NCBI GenBank assembly: GCA_900770535.1
Contig: CAAHDV010000063.1
Span: 1-8,232, forward strand
Length of the DNA stretch: 8,232 nt
Direction: 5' to 3'
DNA from: Lachnospiraceae bacterium
Lineage (GTDB): Bacteria > Bacillota > Clostridia > Lachnospirales > Lachnospiraceae
In this document: positions 6,650 to 8,232 of the stretch, one piece after another
Position numbering within the stretch: position 1 is the stretch's first letter
How the letters are laid out: each line of letters begins with the position of its first letter
Program-made: the position numbers and the translations under genes
The notes under the pieces: generated by a model
Databases searched by the model: none
What the model was told of the DNA's origin: nothing
The model's input: the letters and a program-made list of their open reading frames with translations, nothing else

Positions 6650-8232
6650 TTATTTGTCCTCGTTTTTCTTATCCTTATGTTCTTCTTCCTCGTCCTCCTT
6701 GCGGCGGCGTGTTGCGAACATCACAGCGCCGGAAATGAGAGCTACGAAGAATGCGCCAAGACCGATTGGGAATACACCCGTCTTCGGAATTGCGAAGAGA
6801 CCAGGATTCTCCTCCTCTGCCGGTCCCGTTGTCTCCTCCGGGAACGGTTCGATGGTCGGCATGGTCGGCTGTGCAGCCGCGTGACCGCCGCCACCATGAC
6901 CGCCGTGGCCACCAGGTCTGTTCGGCTGTGGTTCATCCGGAATTACCGGCTTCTCCTGAGCGAACATACCTGCATCCATCGTCAGGTCGTCTTTGATGTA
7001 GCGCAGATTCGGCATCCAGTCGGAGGATACATTGGCTTTCGCAAGGCTTCTTACAGCTCTCGCGAAGTTCTGCACTGCAGGCTCCTCGTAAATGTTAAAC
7101 TCGGAAGAAATACCGATCCGGTAGCAGCTGTTTTCATCTACCATACCATTGACATCGCCAAGTCCGGATAACAGATCTTTGTTCCGGTTGCCCGGATCAT
7201 AGATACCAGGGATTTCCAGTTCGGTTCCCTTCGGGATCCGTCCGGAGATCAGGTTGCTGTCGCCAGTCAGATTATTCTTTAACTGGTTGCCAAACATCTT
7301 GTCCAGACGATCCACGCGCAGATCCATAAACGCATTCGACGGAACAATATCACTGTCTTCGCGCTTATTGTTGGTCTGGAGATCAGACCAGATCATGGTT
7401 TCCTGTCCATTCGGCTGAATGATTTTTACACGGTAACGGTAGAGACGGTCTTCCGGATTCGTGGCCTTCTTGTTCACCGCCGGTACGGTAAATTCATACC
7501 GTCCATCGGATCCTGTGGTCACCATATTCGTGCCATCCTTGTAAATCTGCCATGCACCGCGGGTCTGAATACCGGTGATGCGGATCTTCTTCTTACCTGC
7601 GAGTGTGACATCGCTGCCAGCCTCACGGTCTTTATCGATCCATGCGTTTCCGGTGTTCTTCAGATCACTCTTCTGATCGGAGGATGTCGCAATCGACGGC
7701 GATGCCTTGGAAGGCGATGCCAGCGGTGCATCATCTACCACTTCATATGTGTAGTAGGCTTCGTCTGCGTCCGGATTATACCGGTACAGAATTACGGTTG
7801 CTCCAGGAACTGCCTGTTCGGAAGCATCCTGCTTACCGTCACGGTCCGCATCGTTCCAGACGTAACCACCGATCACAATCTGGTTCCGGATAAGAAGCAG
7901 TCCGGCATCCATCTGTGCGGTCCGCATCTCCCGGATCTCTTCCGGCTCATCCTGATCCATGCGCACGTGGAAGTGGCCATCGTAGCTGTTGACCAGATTC
8001 TCATCACGCTGCATGAAGCGGAAGCTGTCGGAAACACCAAGATCACTCCGGTCGATTCCGAGGCGTGCACTCAGGTTCTCGCCTGTGTAATCATCCTCAG
8101 AAAGTACCTGAACATCCGAGTTGATATCCTTCTTCTTCGGATCATCGTTGGAAACATGGAAGGTCGTAAACTCAACCTCGTCTCCATTCGCAGACTGGCT
8201 GGATTTATCCACCAGGATACGATATTCAAACG
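6650..8232 (-). CDS. LPXTG-like surface protein with SdrD_B-like domain, C-terminal part
   Basis: The last 526 codons of a longer gene; the frame is open to the right edge. The GTG at 8212 is probably an internal valine, because the preceding codons read FEYRIL without a stop. Numbering from that valine: residues 113-265 resemble an SdrD_B/Cna_B-type beta-sandwich, with IGGYVWNDADRDGKQD (114-129), whose acidic loop suits Ca2+ binding, PGATVILYRY (136-145) and GSDGRYEFTVP (234-244). A Ser/Ala/Pro insert (164-179) splits the domain. A Gly/His linker (434-444) and a Pro/Glu/Thr-rich stretch lead to the sorting signal IPKTG (475-479), a hydrophobic segment, RRRK and an acidic/basic tail. The protein should be exported and covalently attached by the nearby class B sortase, as adhesin, wall scaffold or pilin. 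The N-terminal domains are not visible. Confidence 0.88.
   Translation of the reverse strand, partial: FEYRILVDKSSQSANGDEVEFTTFHVSNDDPKKKDINSDVQVLSEDDYTGENLSARLGIDRSDLGVSDSFRFMQRDENLVNSYDGHFHVRMDQDEPEEIREMRTAQMDAGLLLIRNQIVIGGYVWNDADRDGKQDASEQAVPGATVILYRYNPDADEAYYTYEVVDDAPLASPSKASPSIATSSDQKSDLKNTGNAWIDKDREAGSDVTLAGKKKIRITGIQTRGAWQIYKDGTNMVTTGSDGRYEFTVPAVNKKATNPEDRLYRYRVKIIQPNGQETMIWSDLQTNNKREDSDIVPSNAFMDLRVDRLDKMFGNQLKNNLTGDSNLISGRIPKGTELEIPGIYDPGNRNKDLLSGLGDVNGMVDENSCYRIGISSEFNIYEEPAVQNFARAVRSLAKANVSSDWMPNLRYIKDDLTMDAGMFAQEKPVIPDEPQPNRPGGHGGHGGGGHAAAQPTMPTIEPFPEETTGPAEEENPGLFAIPKTGVFPIGLGAFFVALISGAVMFATRRRKEDEEEEHKDKKNEDK
6776..6790 (-). other. IPKTG sorting motif
   Basis: The codons encode I-P-K-T-G, followed by about 20 hydrophobic residues (VFPIGLGAFF onward) and RRRK: the standard three-part cell wall sorting signal. 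Ile replaces the Leu of LPXTG. Clostridial class B sortases such as Clostridioides difficile SrtB use (S/P)PXTG, so a variant first residue fits the class B enzyme in this operon. Confidence 0.85.

Noticed and set aside
6285..6884. A 199-codon plus-strand open frame
   Set aside because: It is antisense to the solute-binding and surface-protein genes, crosses their junction, and encodes low-complexity Ser-rich sequence.
6881..6913. A CCGCC-rich tandem DNA repeat
   Set aside because: It is explained by consecutive Gly and His codons in the linker of the surface protein, with irregular units.
8210..8212. GTG at 8212 as the start of the surface-protein gene
   Set aside because: The frame is open to the window edge with plausible residues before it, and there is no ribosome binding site nearby. 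It is most likely an internal valine.

Overview
The window reads like a chromosomal segment of a gut-type Clostridia (Firmicutes), most likely Lachnospiraceae. The evidence is a class B sortase beside a Gram-positive wall-anchored protein, a PAS-like/GGDEF/EAL regulator, strong GGAGG-type ribosome binding sites, consensus sigma-A promoters, and an AAA-ATPase-like gene of a type common in Clostridia and Bacteroidetes. Family identities rest on motifs read by eye; the taxonomic guess is inference. Every supported gene lies on the minus strand, so transcription runs from high to low coordinates.

Right half (8232 to 1929), in transcription order: (i) the C-terminal part of a large surface protein with an SdrD_B-like calcium-type domain, a Gly/His linker and an IPKTG sorting signal, its 5' end beyond the window; (ii) a membrane-anchored family 5 solute-binding-like protein 5 bp downstream; (iii) a class B sortase after a 109-bp gap containing competing hairpins; (iv) a cytoplasmic PAS-like/GGDEF/EAL protein with a degenerate GGDEF and an intact EAL, 38 bp downstream. 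The four look like one operon that makes a wall-anchored protein, attaches it, and links it to cyclic-di-GMP breakdown.

Left half (1928 to 1): a promoter with perfect consensus -35 and -10 hexamers begins 19 bp after the EAL stop. It drives a leader of about 150 nt in front of a MATE multidrug efflux gene. The leader holds a well-formed 11-codon ORF (MRNDKPDKAAG) whose codons 5-8 are exactly the left arm of a 12-bp intrinsic terminator ending in six U. This looks like ribosome-mediated transcription attenuation of a drug exporter and is the most interesting signal here. After the MATE gene, a second promoter precedes an AAA-ATPase-like gene (PF09820 type) that runs off the left edge.

No tRNA, rRNA, CRISPR array, insertion sequence or phage gene was seen. 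The only non-coding stretches are the leader region (1723-1928), the 109-bp gap before the sortase gene, and short spacers.
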